From positions 1 through 42,218 of the IMG/VR virus record IMGVR_UViG_3300021379_000877: a stretch of 42,218 nucleotides of DNA. One strand, given 5' to 3'. Shown here in pieces: positions 32,758 through 39,732 of this stretch (positions are counted from its first letter, which is position 1; the number at the start of each line of letters is the position of its first letter). This DNA comes from a virus. The position numbers were made by a program, and so were the translations under genes. A model generated the notes under the pieces. That model ran no database searches. It was not told where the DNA came from and worked only from the letters and a program-made list of their open reading frames with translations.

Positions 32758-33029
32758 AAATTTTGATTTACTTGTTGCTGAATCTGTAATAATTTAGCAC
32801 ACTTTTCATAATCCTCTTTTTCTTCATAATATGACAACATATTTCTTAATATCTCAAGTTTTCTCTCTGTTGGCATATCTGATAAAATAACATAGCTAGG
32901 ATGTTCCATCATAGCCTGATATAAAGCACAAAAAAATGCAGACTTATTGCTAACCATTAGGCCTTCAATAATAATATCCCATTTCGAAAGAGGTCTTCTT
33001 CTGCGATTTTTTCTAAAAAATTTATCCAT
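32751..33029 (-). CDS. EEYEKC-motif helical protein (UVR-like tail)
   Basis: 92 residues. Basic N-terminus (DKFFRKNRRRRPLSKWD), a middle with FFCALYQAMMEHPSYV, and the C-terminal LRNMLSYYEEKEDYEKCAKL, paralogous to the genes at 32182 and 34767. UVR-like helical hairpin is the nearest known fold. Overlaps DnaJ by 8 nt and lies directly upstream of bS21. Confidence 0.65.
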   Translation of the reverse strand: MDKFFRKNRRRRPLSKWDIIIEGLMVSNKSAFFCALYQAMMEHPSYVILSDMPTERKLEILRNMLSYYEEKEDYEKCAKLLQIQQQVNQNLC

Positions 33030-33825
33030 TTCTATTTTCGTGTACTTTCTTTATATATTCTAATTGGGTGGAATTTAGTTCTGGATAGCTCGCGTTTATT
33101 TTACACATTAAACTTCCACGCTCCTGTGTTTCATAATTTGGCCATCCTTTATCTCTTACTCTTAAAACCTTTCCTGGACTTGTACCCTCTGGTATATTAA
33201 TAGATATTGGTCCTTCTAAAGACTGAATCATAATCTTTGTACCTGACATAATTTCATACCAAGGAAGGCTATATTCTACCCATATATTGTTTTTTTCATC
33301 AATAATATAATCGCTATTTAACTGAACATGTACAGTTACATACAGATCTCCTGGTGGTAGTGTAGAATTAAATGGATGTGGTTGACCTTTACCTGCTAGT
33401 CTAAATCTTTGACCAGTCTTAACACCTCTTTTTAGATTAATCGTTGACTCGTAGCCATTTACTTGAAACGTTTTACTACATCCATGGAATGCTTCTTGAA
33501 AAGAAATGTGCATATCAACCTTTATATCACCACCTCTAGTCTGTTGTCGTCTCTGGCCACCAAAGAATTGATTGAATAGATCTCCGAAGTTACCGTCCAT
33601 GCCACCCATATTACCAAAGCTGGCGAATGGGTTATCTTGCATAGCATCATACTGTTGACGTTTCTGTTCATCGCCAACTACAGCATACGCGTCTGCAATT
33701 TCTTTAAACTTGTTTTCATCACCACCTCGATCGGGATGGTGTTGCATACTAAGTTTCCTATAAGCTTTCTTAATGTCTGACTGAGTTGCTGTTTTGTCTA
33801 CGCCTAAAGTTGCATAGTGGCTCAC
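33022..33825 (-). CDS. dnaJ: DnaJ/CbpA-type co-chaperone
   Basis: 267 residues. J domain at 1-65 with HPD in MQHHPDRGGDE, a Gly/Phe region (FASFGNMGGMDG, FNQFFGG), then C-terminal substrate-binding domains (GDIKVDMHISFQEAFHG; LPPGDLYVTVHV). No CxxCxGxG zinc repeats, so type II like CbpA. The start is GTG at 33825, overlapping the previous stop as GTGA; no ATG gives a full J domain. Would recruit host DnaK for virion assembly or replication. Confidence 0.9.
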   Translation of the reverse strand: MSHYATLGVDKTATQSDIKKAYRKLSMQHHPDRGGDENKFKEIADAYAVVGDEQKRQQYDAMQDNPFASFGNMGGMDGNFGDLFNQFFGGQRRQQTRGGDIKVDMHISFQEAFHGCSKTFQVNGYESTINLKRGVKTGQRFRLAGKGQPHPFNSTLPPGDLYVTVHVQLNSDYIIDEKNNIWVEYSLPWYEIMSGTKIMIQSLEGPISINIPEGTSPGKVLRVRDKGWPNYETQERGSLMCKINASYPELNSTQLEYIKKVHENRNG

Positions 33826-33983
33826 TCGTTCTCAGATTTAGATTGTCTTATTTCACGAACTTGTAAGGACTCCAGTTTAGCTTTACGCTTTTCGGCTACA
33901 AGCTCACGTTTGTTTGCAACTTCCATTGCATCGGCAATCCTCTTAAGTTGTTTTGATATTTCTTTAGCTGTCTTTTCGTCCAT
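33822..33983 (-). CDS. Small basic coiled-coil protein (53 aa)
   Basis: ATG at 33983, TGA at 33822 overlapping the DnaJ start. Helical and charged throughout: MDEKTAKEISKQLKRIADAM, then VANKRELVAEKRKAKLES. Its start overlaps the end of the preceding capsid-targeted gene by 20 nt. Looks like a short coiled coil; function unknown. Confidence 0.55.
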   Translation of the reverse strand: MDEKTAKEISKQLKRIADAMEVANKRELVAEKRKAKLESLQVREIRQSKSENE

Positions 33984-34218
33984 GTCTATTCTTTATTAAA
34001 TCGGACTCTCCATTTTGGAAATCTTGGTAAGGCAATGACTTGTCTTTCTGTCCAACATGAGGACCGTTAACCATTATAGTGTCTTTATATGGGTTTGTTT
34101 CAACGCCTTGATCTTCTAGCCATGTCATCATATCTTTCACAGAACCTTTGAATTGTCTAATCCTTTCTAACTCAGGATGGTCTGTAGCGAAGTCTTCAAA
34201 TAATTGTAAGTATTTCAT
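33964..34218 (-). CDS. Capsid-targeted small protein
   Basis: 84 residues. Begins MKYLQLFEDFATD, a variant of the capsid-targeting peptide seen in five other proteins here, though without a clean LxE. The rest is charged with MMTWLEDQGVETNPYKDTIMV. Start overlaps the stop of the next capsid-targeted gene by 1 nt (TAATG). Confidence 0.6.
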   Translation of the reverse strand: MKYLQLFEDFATDHPELERIRQFKGSVKDMMTWLEDQGVETNPYKDTIMVNGPHVGQKDKSLPYQDFQNGESDLIKNRHGRKDS

Positions 34219-34661
34219 TAGTCTAATCTGCCGTATTTACCTGAGGACATATCTTTACCAAATTGGTCGATCGCCTTAGTTCTGTAGTCAATATATGCTG
34301 GATCTTCGTGATGATTTTTACCACCAGCTCCGTAGTAAGAATTAAACCTATAAGAAGTAATTGCATCACCCTTTGCTTTAAAAGCCTTCTCCATATCTTT
34401 TACTATCTTAATAATCTTTCTCTTCTTCGATGAGTTGATAGGTCCGTCAAACTTTTCACTAGACGGTGCAAACGAAGCAGTACTAGAAGTTACCTTAATG
34501 TATTGTAGAGTTTCTGGTGCGTTCTCAATTAGCTTAATAAAGTCCTTTAAGCTATCTGCAGAACCAGCCCAAGAGGACTCAATCTTCTTACCATTAATAG
34601 TAGAGTAGGCCATTTCTACCTTCTCACTTAAGAATTTGTAATATGGTCTAATGTATTTCAT
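34218..34661 (-). CDS. Capsid-targeted basic protein
   Basis: 147 residues. Begins MKYIRPYYKFLSE; cleavage after LSE would leave a ~134-residue basic protein with SSKKRKIIKIVKDMEKAF and a Gly/Asn/His-rich loop (YYGAGGKNHHEDP). The late-type box 2 nt before the ATG and a terminator upstream fit a virion protein. Possibly a DNA-binding internal head protein. Confidence 0.65.
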   Translation of the reverse strand: MKYIRPYYKFLSEKVEMAYSTINGKKIESSWAGSADSLKDFIKLIENAPETLQYIKVTSSTASFAPSSEKFDGPINSSKKRKIIKIVKDMEKAFKAKGDAITSYRFNSYYGAGGKNHHEDPAYIDYRTKAIDQFGKDMSSGKYGRLD

Positions 34662-34663
34662 AT

Positions 34664-34673
34664 TGTATATATC
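34664..34673 (-). promoter_or_regulatory. Late-type promoter box GATATATACA
   Basis: GATATATACA then AT and the ATG of the capsid-targeted gene. Lies just after a strong terminator, so it is needed to express the gene. Near-leaderless spacing. Confidence 0.5.
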
Positions 34674-34687
34674 AGCATAATAAAGTA

Positions 34688-34752
34688 ATAAAAAAACCCG
34701 AACTTTCGCTCGGGTTTATTTCGGGGGCCCGCACTTCCGTTATGGATGTGCG
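34688..34752 (-). ncRNA. Candidate small RNA between late box and terminator
   Basis: From about 34752 to 34688 the minus strand holds no ORF but two hairpins: CGCAC T TCC / GGA T GTGCG around loop ATAAC (34730-34752), then GGGCCCCCGAAATA, then the terminator hairpin. A GATATATAG box lies 6 nt upstream of the first hairpin. Together they look like a ~60-nt transcript. It could instead be a 3' UTR of the gene at 34767. Confidence 0.4.
34690..34717 (-). terminator. Intrinsic terminator
   Basis: Minus-strand AAACCCGA, loop GCGAAAGT, TCGGGTTT followed by TTTT. Perfect 8-bp stem. Ends either the candidate small RNA or the Hsp20-side operon. Confidence 0.9.
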
Positions 34753-34756
34753 TTAA

Positions 34757-34766
34757 TCTATATATC
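34757..34766 (-). promoter_or_regulatory. Late-type promoter box GATATATAGA
   Basis: GATATATAG directly follows the TAA of the gene at 34767. No coding start follows before the terminator, which is why a small RNA is proposed. Confidence 0.45.
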
Positions 34767-35063
34767 TTAAGACACTCGCTCTAATATCTGATTGACCTTT
34801 TCTAGCTCAGATTTCATCAAAATACACTTTTCATACTCTTCGTATTCTAAAAAGTGCTTCATCATGAACTGTAATGTTTCTTTGAGTTGGGTCATCTCCT
34901 CTTTGTTCATGTGTCTTACATGCCAGTCAGAGATACCGTTCTTAGCCATGTTTTCATAGTTGTGCTCAATAGCCTCATGAATCATGCGCTCTTTGTAGTC
35001 CTCCATCTTTCTCTCGAAGTCAGGATCGTTTAGGTAGTCATCAATGTTAAAATTGTCCTCCAT
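34767..35063 (-). CDS. EEYEKC-motif helical protein (UVR-like tail)
   Basis: 98 residues. Acidic N-terminus (MEDNFNIDDYLNDPDFER) and C-terminal LQFMMKHFLEYEEYEKCILM, paralogous to 32182 and 32751. Start overlaps the previous stop as TAATG. UVR-like hairpin is the nearest fold; role unknown. Confidence 0.7.
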   Translation of the reverse strand: MEDNFNIDDYLNDPDFERKMEDYKERMIHEAIEHNYENMAKNGISDWHVRHMNKEEMTQLKETLQFMMKHFLEYEEYEKCILMKSELEKVNQILERVS

Positions 35064-35197
35064 TATGCTTTTGCGATTTTAAGATTATTAGATTGGAATG
35101 CCATTCTGTATTCTTTCAACAGATATTTAGCCTCCTTAAAAGTTTCGGCAGTGTCAACAATTTCTTTGCCGTAGTCAAAATAAAGTATATTATACAT
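35063..35197 (-). CDS. Small unknown protein (44 aa)
   Basis: ATG at 35197, TAA at 35063 overlapping the next ATG. MYNILYFDYGKEIVDTAETF then KEAKYLLKEYRMAFQSNNLK. First gene behind element copy F, 14 nt after it. Helical, neutral. The promoter and coupling support it as a real gene. Confidence 0.6.
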   Translation of the reverse strand: MYNILYFDYGKEIVDTAETFKEAKYLLKEYRMAFQSNNLKIAKA

Positions 35198-35210
35198 AGG
35201 ATCGTTTTAA

Positions 35211-35272
35211 AATTACAGTACTAATATAATAAAAATATCTGACATAAAAAAATTTTGAGGCAACTATTTTGA
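35211..35272 (-). promoter_or_regulatory. Early-type promoter element, copy F
   Basis: CAAAATAGTTGCCTC, T-run, ATGTCAGA, 9 nt, TATATTAG, GTACTGTAATT: the core is identical to copy A. It follows the Hsp20 stop by 12 nt. Confidence 0.75.
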
Positions 35273-35284
35273 AGAAAATCTCAA

Positions 35285-35665
35285 TTACTTGATTGAGATC
35301 TTCTTCGAGTTGTCTGCTTTCTTAAAGTCAATAGTAAGAACACCATTCGTCATAGAAGCTGAAATTGAATCAGTATCTACTGTGTTTGGTAATCTAAATC
35401 TCTTACTGAATGACTGTCTAAAACCTTCCTCTTTTACATCCGAGCTGATAGAAAGTACATTGCCATCAACTTCAATGTTAATATCCTTCTTGCTAAACCC
35501 AGGTAAGCTGATTTCAATAGCATTGTCTAAGACTCTGTAGTCTGTGCCAAATGAGTTAATTCCTGAAAATGTAGGTCTTACATTAGGAAAGTTAAAGAAT
35601 GAATCGAAGATACCGTCAAATGTATCTAGTGAATCGTTAAGTTTTGATAAATTTGTTAAATACAT
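35285..35665 (-). CDS. Small heat-shock protein, Hsp20/alpha-crystallin
   Basis: 126 residues. The alpha-crystallin domain spans about 38-120: AIEISLPGFSKKDINIEVDG, the FRLPNTVD loop and NGVLTIDF, with a C-terminal I-x-I (KISIK). A holdase that keeps unfolded proteins soluble. T4-like marine phages often carry Hsp20. A host-type promoter and a 5' hairpin lie upstream. Confidence 0.92.
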   Translation of the reverse strand: MYLTNLSKLNDSLDTFDGIFDSFFNFPNVRPTFSGINSFGTDYRVLDNAIEISLPGFSKKDINIEVDGNVLSISSDVKEEGFRQSFSKRFRLPNTVDTDSISASMTNGVLTIDFKKADNSKKISIK

Positions 35666-35699
35666 GTTTTAAATTATTTTTAGTTTTTGTGCAACATCG

Positions 35700-35731
35700 C
35701 ACATATACTATAGTGAAAAATGTATGCCAAA
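35700..35731 (-). promoter_or_regulatory. Host-type Bacteroidota promoter for hsp20
   Basis: TTTG (35728-35731), 20 nt, TATATGTG (35700-35707) fits the -33 TTTG / -7 TAnnTTTG consensus. Immediately downstream TGTGC-GATGTT-GCACA forms a 5-bp hairpin (35688-35703), which could stabilise or regulate the mRNA. Different from both phage motifs in the window. Confidence 0.55.
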
Positions 35732-35768
35732 GTTGTTTTTAAGACATTTCGTCACCTTTTTTAGATTT

Positions 35769-36500
35769 TTAGTGACAAATTGGCAGGCCTGCAATTTTTA
35801 ATATGACGTTTGCGGTAGCCTTAATATCTTTCTCACAATAAGTTTTAATCTCATCGTGTCTACCAGCCCAATAATATTCAGATACTTCTGAGCCAGACAT
35901 AGCGTCTTTGGGTGAAGGAATACCTAGTACTTCTGAGATGAGACCTAGTTTAGCTGAGTCCCAACCTCCAAACTGCCAAGTCTCTTTTGTATCAAGTAGA
36001 CAGTTCTCCCAAGGCTTTTGTTTATGTAAGTGAAAATGTGAAGGTACAGATACACCGTTAATAAGAGCTCTCTTAATAATGTATGGCATATCGAAACCTT
36101 TAATGAAGTGTCCTACCCATTTCATTCCTGGGTATTTCTGCATAATCTTAGAGGACATTTCGCAAAATTGTTTAAGAATATCTTTCTCGTCTTCTCCGTT
36201 GAATGAGACAGCCTTAAAACCATTAGGGAAGCCTGTTTCGTCAAACTGTAGTTGTCCTATTGAGATACAAACAATTCTACCCCACTCTGGATTAAGTCCA
36301 GCCATTCTAGGCCACATCTTATGTGGGTCTTCAAATTCTGCTAATTCAACTGGGTTCTTTTGTACCAGTTGCATAGTCTTTAGGTTCCAGTATTGTTCGA
36401 GTTCTGGGTTCTCGTCGATAATCTCTTGAAACGTCTCTTTCTGAGTTGCGGTCTCAATGTCGATGAATATCATCTGCTTTAATTCGTCTAATGTGTACAT
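35769..36500 (-). CDS. DnaQ-fold 3'-5' exonuclease (PolB-like)
   Basis: 243 residues. IFIDIETATQ (11-20) is motif I, WVGHFIKGFDMPYI motif II and TYCEKDIKAT motif III of the DEDDy class. WQFGGWDSAKLGLISEVLGI is typical of the predicted PolB-related exonuclease group in Bacteroidota. Proofreading or end-trimming in phage replication is likely. A terminator lies downstream of the preceding small gene. Confidence 0.85.
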   Translation of the reverse strand: MYTLDELKQMIFIDIETATQKETFQEIIDENPELEQYWNLKTMQLVQKNPVELAEFEDPHKMWPRMAGLNPEWGRIVCISIGQLQFDETGFPNGFKAVSFNGEDEKDILKQFCEMSSKIMQKYPGMKWVGHFIKGFDMPYIIKRALINGVSVPSHFHLHKQKPWENCLLDTKETWQFGGWDSAKLGLISEVLGIPSPKDAMSGSEVSEYYWAGRHDEIKTYCEKDIKATANVILKIAGLPICH

Positions 36501-36523
36501 ATCTTTAAATTCCTTTAAATACT

Positions 36524-36553
36524 AAAAAACCGCCTAGGTTACCCTAGACGGTT
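36524..36553 (-). terminator. Intrinsic terminator
   Basis: Minus-strand AACCGTCTAGG, loop GTAA, CCTAGGCGGTT followed by TTTT; one G-U wobble in the stem. Ends the run coming from the capsid-targeted ATP-grasp gene. Confidence 0.88.
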
Positions 36554-36571
36554 AGTTATACGTGCGAAGTC

Positions 36572-36676
36572 TTATTTGTTTCTTAAGAACTTCCAGATTA
36601 GTCCTATTAAACTATCAGCTTTAAATTTCTTGCCCTTGTAGTTTAATAAGTAATCTTTTCTTTCATTGTTTTTCAT
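36572..36676 (-). CDS. Small basic unknown protein (34 aa)
   Basis: ATG at 36676, TAA at 36572. MKNNERKDYLLNYKGKKFKA then DSLIGLIWKFLRNK: basic, with an amphipathic C-terminal helix. Fits exactly between a gene and a terminator. Too short for assignment. Confidence 0.45.
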   Translation of the reverse strand: MKNNERKDYLLNYKGKKFKADSLIGLIWKFLRNK

Positions 36677-36686
36677 AATTGTTGTT

Positions 36687-36926
36687 TTAAGTCATCCAAC
36701 CTCCAGCTGCTTCCCAGTCTTTATGGGAAGATAAAAGAGAATACGACTCAAAAGAAAGTGTTACTTCAACATAACCCCCGGTTATTGACTCCGGGCATTT
36801 AGACTCGCTCAGATACCAGTCTGGCGCATTCTTAATCCTACCATTCAGAAAATCAAATAGTGGATCTATGTGCATGTGGTGGACCCATATATTGATGTGC
36901 ATACATGCCATGTTTGCTTTACCCAT
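36687..36926 (-). CDS. Small unknown protein
   Basis: 79 residues, His-rich start MACMHINIWVHHMHIDPLFD, then LNGRIKNAPDWYLSESK and strands GGYVEVTLSFESYSLL. Overlaps the ATP-grasp gene by 8 nt. No family recognised; the His cluster might bind metal. Confidence 0.6.
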   Translation of the reverse strand: MGKANMACMHINIWVHHMHIDPLFDFLNGRIKNAPDWYLSESKCPESITGGYVEVTLSFESYSLLSSHKDWEAAGGWMT

Positions 36927-37848
36927 TGTCTACGCTAAATCTTTTTTTGTCAAAGTTAATTGTTGAATCAATATCTTTCTTTTGGTAAGTATCTATCTCC
37001 GTGCTGTCGGTAGAATTTAGTTTTTTACCATAATAATCTTGATAGACTTTTTTGTAGAAAGGTGCCATCACACCATAGAGAGGAGCAAACTCTGAGGACA
37101 TCTCTACTACCCATGGTTTCCCATCAGTATCTACCATTAAGTCAATTGAATATAGATCTAGGTTTTCATGTGCCTCGTTCATTTCCTGAAATACTTCATT
37201 CCAATCTTCTGGCATTTTATCTAGATTTTTCAATACGTACTTAAAATAGAGTTTATCCTCTTTCTTCTTTGTCATCTCTTTGGTCTCCTTGTTACCATGG
37301 ACTCTTTGTACCCACATAACAGGCTCACCTCGCCACATCATTATTCTATGTTCTTCATCGATGTCTATCTTCTCGCTGAAGACTTCAAAATCTTCTAAAT
37401 CCGCTTTCTTAGCATCCTCTAAAGTATCAAACTTTTGAATACCCATTCCTGAGTATCTGTTATCTGGTTTTGCTATGATAGGGAATTTTAACTGATCTAG
37501 ATCTTCCGGTTCAGAAACTGTCTTAGGTACATGCTTAGAGTCTTTATGAGTCTCATGCCATTTTACCTTTGATGCAATTTCCATCTTCTTTTCCTTAGGA
37601 TTATAGATTAGGTCTTTAGGAGTACCTGCATCTAATAGCCTTTGAGTGTGGATATTACAAAAGTTAATCACAGGCATATCAGACTTAAATGGCTGATCGC
37701 CCTTTGTAAAGAGTTGCATAAAATTTCTAGTGTGTGCAGATTTATCCGTTACATACTTAAAGTCTGTAAGATCTGTCGATACACACATAACAACTTTATG
37801 CAGTCCTCCACTTTTCTCGTTAAGGAATGTTTGAAAATCTTTAATCAT
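36919..37848 (-). CDS. ATP-grasp enzyme with capsid-targeting N-terminus
   Basis: 309 residues. MIKDFQTFLNE matches the capsid-targeting peptide, cut predicted after LNE. The body is ATP-grasp: LKFPIIAKPDNRYSGMG (ATP-binding Lys and Gly loop), EEHRIMMWRGEPV, and LYSIDLMVDTDGKPWVVEMSS (metal-binding Asp/Glu). ATP-grasp ligases join a carboxylate to an amine or thiol, often adding amino acids to peptides or proteins. Substrate unknown. Late-type box 2 nt upstream fits a packaged protein. Confidence 0.75.
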   Translation of the reverse strand: MIKDFQTFLNEKSGGLHKVVMCVSTDLTDFKYVTDKSAHTRNFMQLFTKGDQPFKSDMPVINFCNIHTQRLLDAGTPKDLIYNPKEKKMEIASKVKWHETHKDSKHVPKTVSEPEDLDQLKFPIIAKPDNRYSGMGIQKFDTLEDAKKADLEDFEVFSEKIDIDEEHRIMMWRGEPVMWVQRVHGNKETKEMTKKKEDKLYFKYVLKNLDKMPEDWNEVFQEMNEAHENLDLYSIDLMVDTDGKPWVVEMSSEFAPLYGVMAPFYKKVYQDYYGKKLNSTDSTEIDTYQKKDIDSTINFDKKRFSVDNG

Positions 37849-37850
37849 AG

Positions 37851-37860
37851 ATTATATATC
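37851..37860 (-). promoter_or_regulatory. Late-type promoter box GATATATAAT next to start codon
   Basis: GATATATAAT, CT, ATG of the ATP-grasp gene. The first base overlaps the stop codon of the upstream HAD gene. Confidence 0.55.
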
Positions 37861-38288
37861 TATGACGGAAAAACTTCGATCGTTCTTTCTTCTTCTACTA
37901 AATCAGCCCACTTGCCTTCGTATCTGGTAGCCTTGACAATGTGATTATCAACCCAGTGATAGTTACCACCTCTTGGTTTACCCATTAGTAGACCATGGTA
38001 TTTGAATCCATGTTTATTTAACCAAGTTTCTGTAATCTCTCTTACCTCTTCAGTTCTTGAAGTAAAGAAAGTAATTACGTGGCCTTCGTCATACCACTTG
38101 TTTAATGTTTCTTTTGCACCTGCATAAGGTAAGACTACTGACATTCTCTCTGGCTCTTCGTTTGGTACGTCATCTGTAATCGTGCCATCAATGTCAATTA
38201 GGTAGTTCTTACACCCATCGTTTAAAACAGGAGAGACTAGGTGTCCGTCATCTCCCACTAAGGAGTTTAATGTTAATTCTCTTTTCAT
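37860..38288 (-). CDS. HAD phosphatase of surface-polysaccharide type
   Basis: 142 residues. KNYLIDIDGTITDD is the HAD motif I, ITFFTSRTEEVREITETWL motif II, and GKPRGGNYHWVDNHIVKATR a segment typical of HAD proteins in capsule/LPS gene clusters. Next to two glycosyltransferase genes, so a sugar-phosphate substrate is likely. No membrane segment. Confidence 0.75.
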   Translation of the reverse strand: MKRELTLNSLVGDDGHLVSPVLNDGCKNYLIDIDGTITDDVPNEEPERMSVVLPYAGAKETLNKWYDEGHVITFFTSRTEEVREITETWLNKHGFKYHGLLMGKPRGGNYHWVDNHIVKATRYEGKWADLVEEERTIEVFPS

Positions 38289-38301
38289 ATTGTTTATTAT
38301 A

Positions 38302-39732
38302 TTAAGGCTCTAAGTGTGAGCGAATAAATGACACTATAATGTACCTCTTACCGGTAGTAATCGGTCTCGCACCGTGTCTGTGTGTTATCATACCAGGATG
38401 TAGTACTGCTGTACCTATTTCTTCTGGATTAGACAATTTTTGATACTGAGGGAACCAAGTTCCACCACCACTAAATTCATCATTTAATTTAATAACCATC
38501 GTTAGGTGGCTTCTATCATGGTGTAGGGATAGGTGTGACTGTCTTTCCGTTGTGTATCTTGCCATGAAGTTTTCATTAGAGAATCCTTCCCAGGACTTAC
38601 CCTCTAAATTCCATAAGTGAATTGCAAGAGGTCTAACCACTTCATCTAAAACTCTATTGTAAATTTCATCTAGGCCAATATCTTGTAGTAAGACGTCATT
38701 GGTAGGATAGAACTCATGTCTATCAATAGTCCAATTATCTTTAGACTCTGCTAGGGCAATTGCTTCTCTACAGAATTTAGGAGTAAACAGTGGAAATTCA
38801 AATACATTATCACCTCTATCTGAAACCATCAGTTCAAACTCATGTTTAGACGTGGATAAATTAATGTACTTCTCTTTCCAAGCTTCCCAATCAGATGTAT
38901 CTAAAATTTCATAATATGGTTCTTGTATTTCTGTTGGTATGTTATTTTGCATTTCGATATTTGTGTTGTTTTCTATTTCGTTGACATCAGCACGATTGTT
39001 TGGGCTGCCATCCTCAGGTTCTATAGTAGATCCTCCTAATTTACCACCTCTATTTTGTATGACGTAATGTGTATCTTTAGTACCTATTATATTCATATTT
39101 TGTGGAAACAATTCTCTAATATCTTCTCTTCTATGTTCATACCCAAGTGCACTAATATATTCATCAACTGGAATAACGTTTTCTTTTAAACCACCTGATA
39201 ATAATTTTTTAGCTGAGTTAGCACCTTTAATCACATAGGCATGTAGATTGTAAAAGTGTCTAGCTTTTGACCACGTGTTGTCAATAGATTCTTCTTCAAC
39301 TGATTTTTGTATAATGTCTCTACCTAAAAGAGCAATATCCCAATTAGAATCTACCGGAGGATCTGGTAGAAGTGATATATTATTCATGCTAGCATTAAAG
39401 AAGTCTTCCTCTAAAATTAAAGTTAAACCATCTCCAGACAGAATCATCTTTTCCCATGCCATTCTATGTGAAACTGCACATCCAACTTCTCCTGGTAAAA
39501 CTGGTCTAGACCACCAGTCATTCCAAGAGTGTTTTGAATCTGGACCCACGTCCCATTTATCATAAACATTATAGCCTTCTGGAATATCTCCATTTCTACC
39601 ATCAAACGCAGTTATGATTTCATAGGGGGTGTTTTCATAAAATTGAAATGTTTGCAATCTTTCCTCTATAAGATCTTGAAACCCTGGTTTAGCTGGGTCT
39701 AATGCAATAACGTAAATTCTATTAATTCTCAT
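38302..39732 (-). CDS. GT25 glycosyltransferase / lysyl-hydroxylase-like fusion
   Basis: 476 residues. N-terminal GT25 domain: RIYVIALD, PGEVGCAVSHRMAWEKM (80-96), LILEED (105-110) and PVDEYISAL (188-196). A linker (~225-290) leads to a 2OG-Fe(II) oxygenase domain with H404-x-D406 (LHHDRS), GGGTWF, distal H451 in HPGMITHRHGARP and R463 (KRYIIVSF). That second block closely follows procollagen lysyl hydroxylase (PLOD). It could hydroxylate Lys and attach sugar to it. Target protein unknown. Confidence 0.85.
   Translation of the reverse strand: MRINRIYVIALDPAKPGFQDLIEERLQTFQFYENTPYEIITAFDGRNGDIPEGYNVYDKWDVGPDSKHSWNDWWSRPVLPGEVGCAVSHRMAWEKMILSGDGLTLILEEDFFNASMNNISLLPDPPVDSNWDIALLGRDIIQKSVEEESIDNTWSKARHFYNLHAYVIKGANSAKKLLSGGLKENVIPVDEYISALGYEHRREDIRELFPQNMNIIGTKDTHYVIQNRGGKLGGSTIEPEDGSPNNRADVNEIENNTNIEMQNNIPTEIQEPYYEILDTSDWEAWKEKYINLSTSKHEFELMVSDRGDNVFEFPLFTPKFCREAIALAESKDNWTIDRHEFYPTNDVLLQDIGLDEIYNRVLDEVVRPLAIHLWNLEGKSWEGFSNENFMARYTTERQSHLSLHHDRSHLTMVIKLNDEFSGGGTWFPQYQKLSNPEEIGTAVLHPGMITHRHGARPITTGKRYIIVSFIRSHLEP

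Noticed and set aside
34690-34760. tRNA or riboswitch in the structured gap
   Set aside because: No cloverleaf, no CCA or TPsiC-like segment, and the first hairpin is too short for a known riboswitch.
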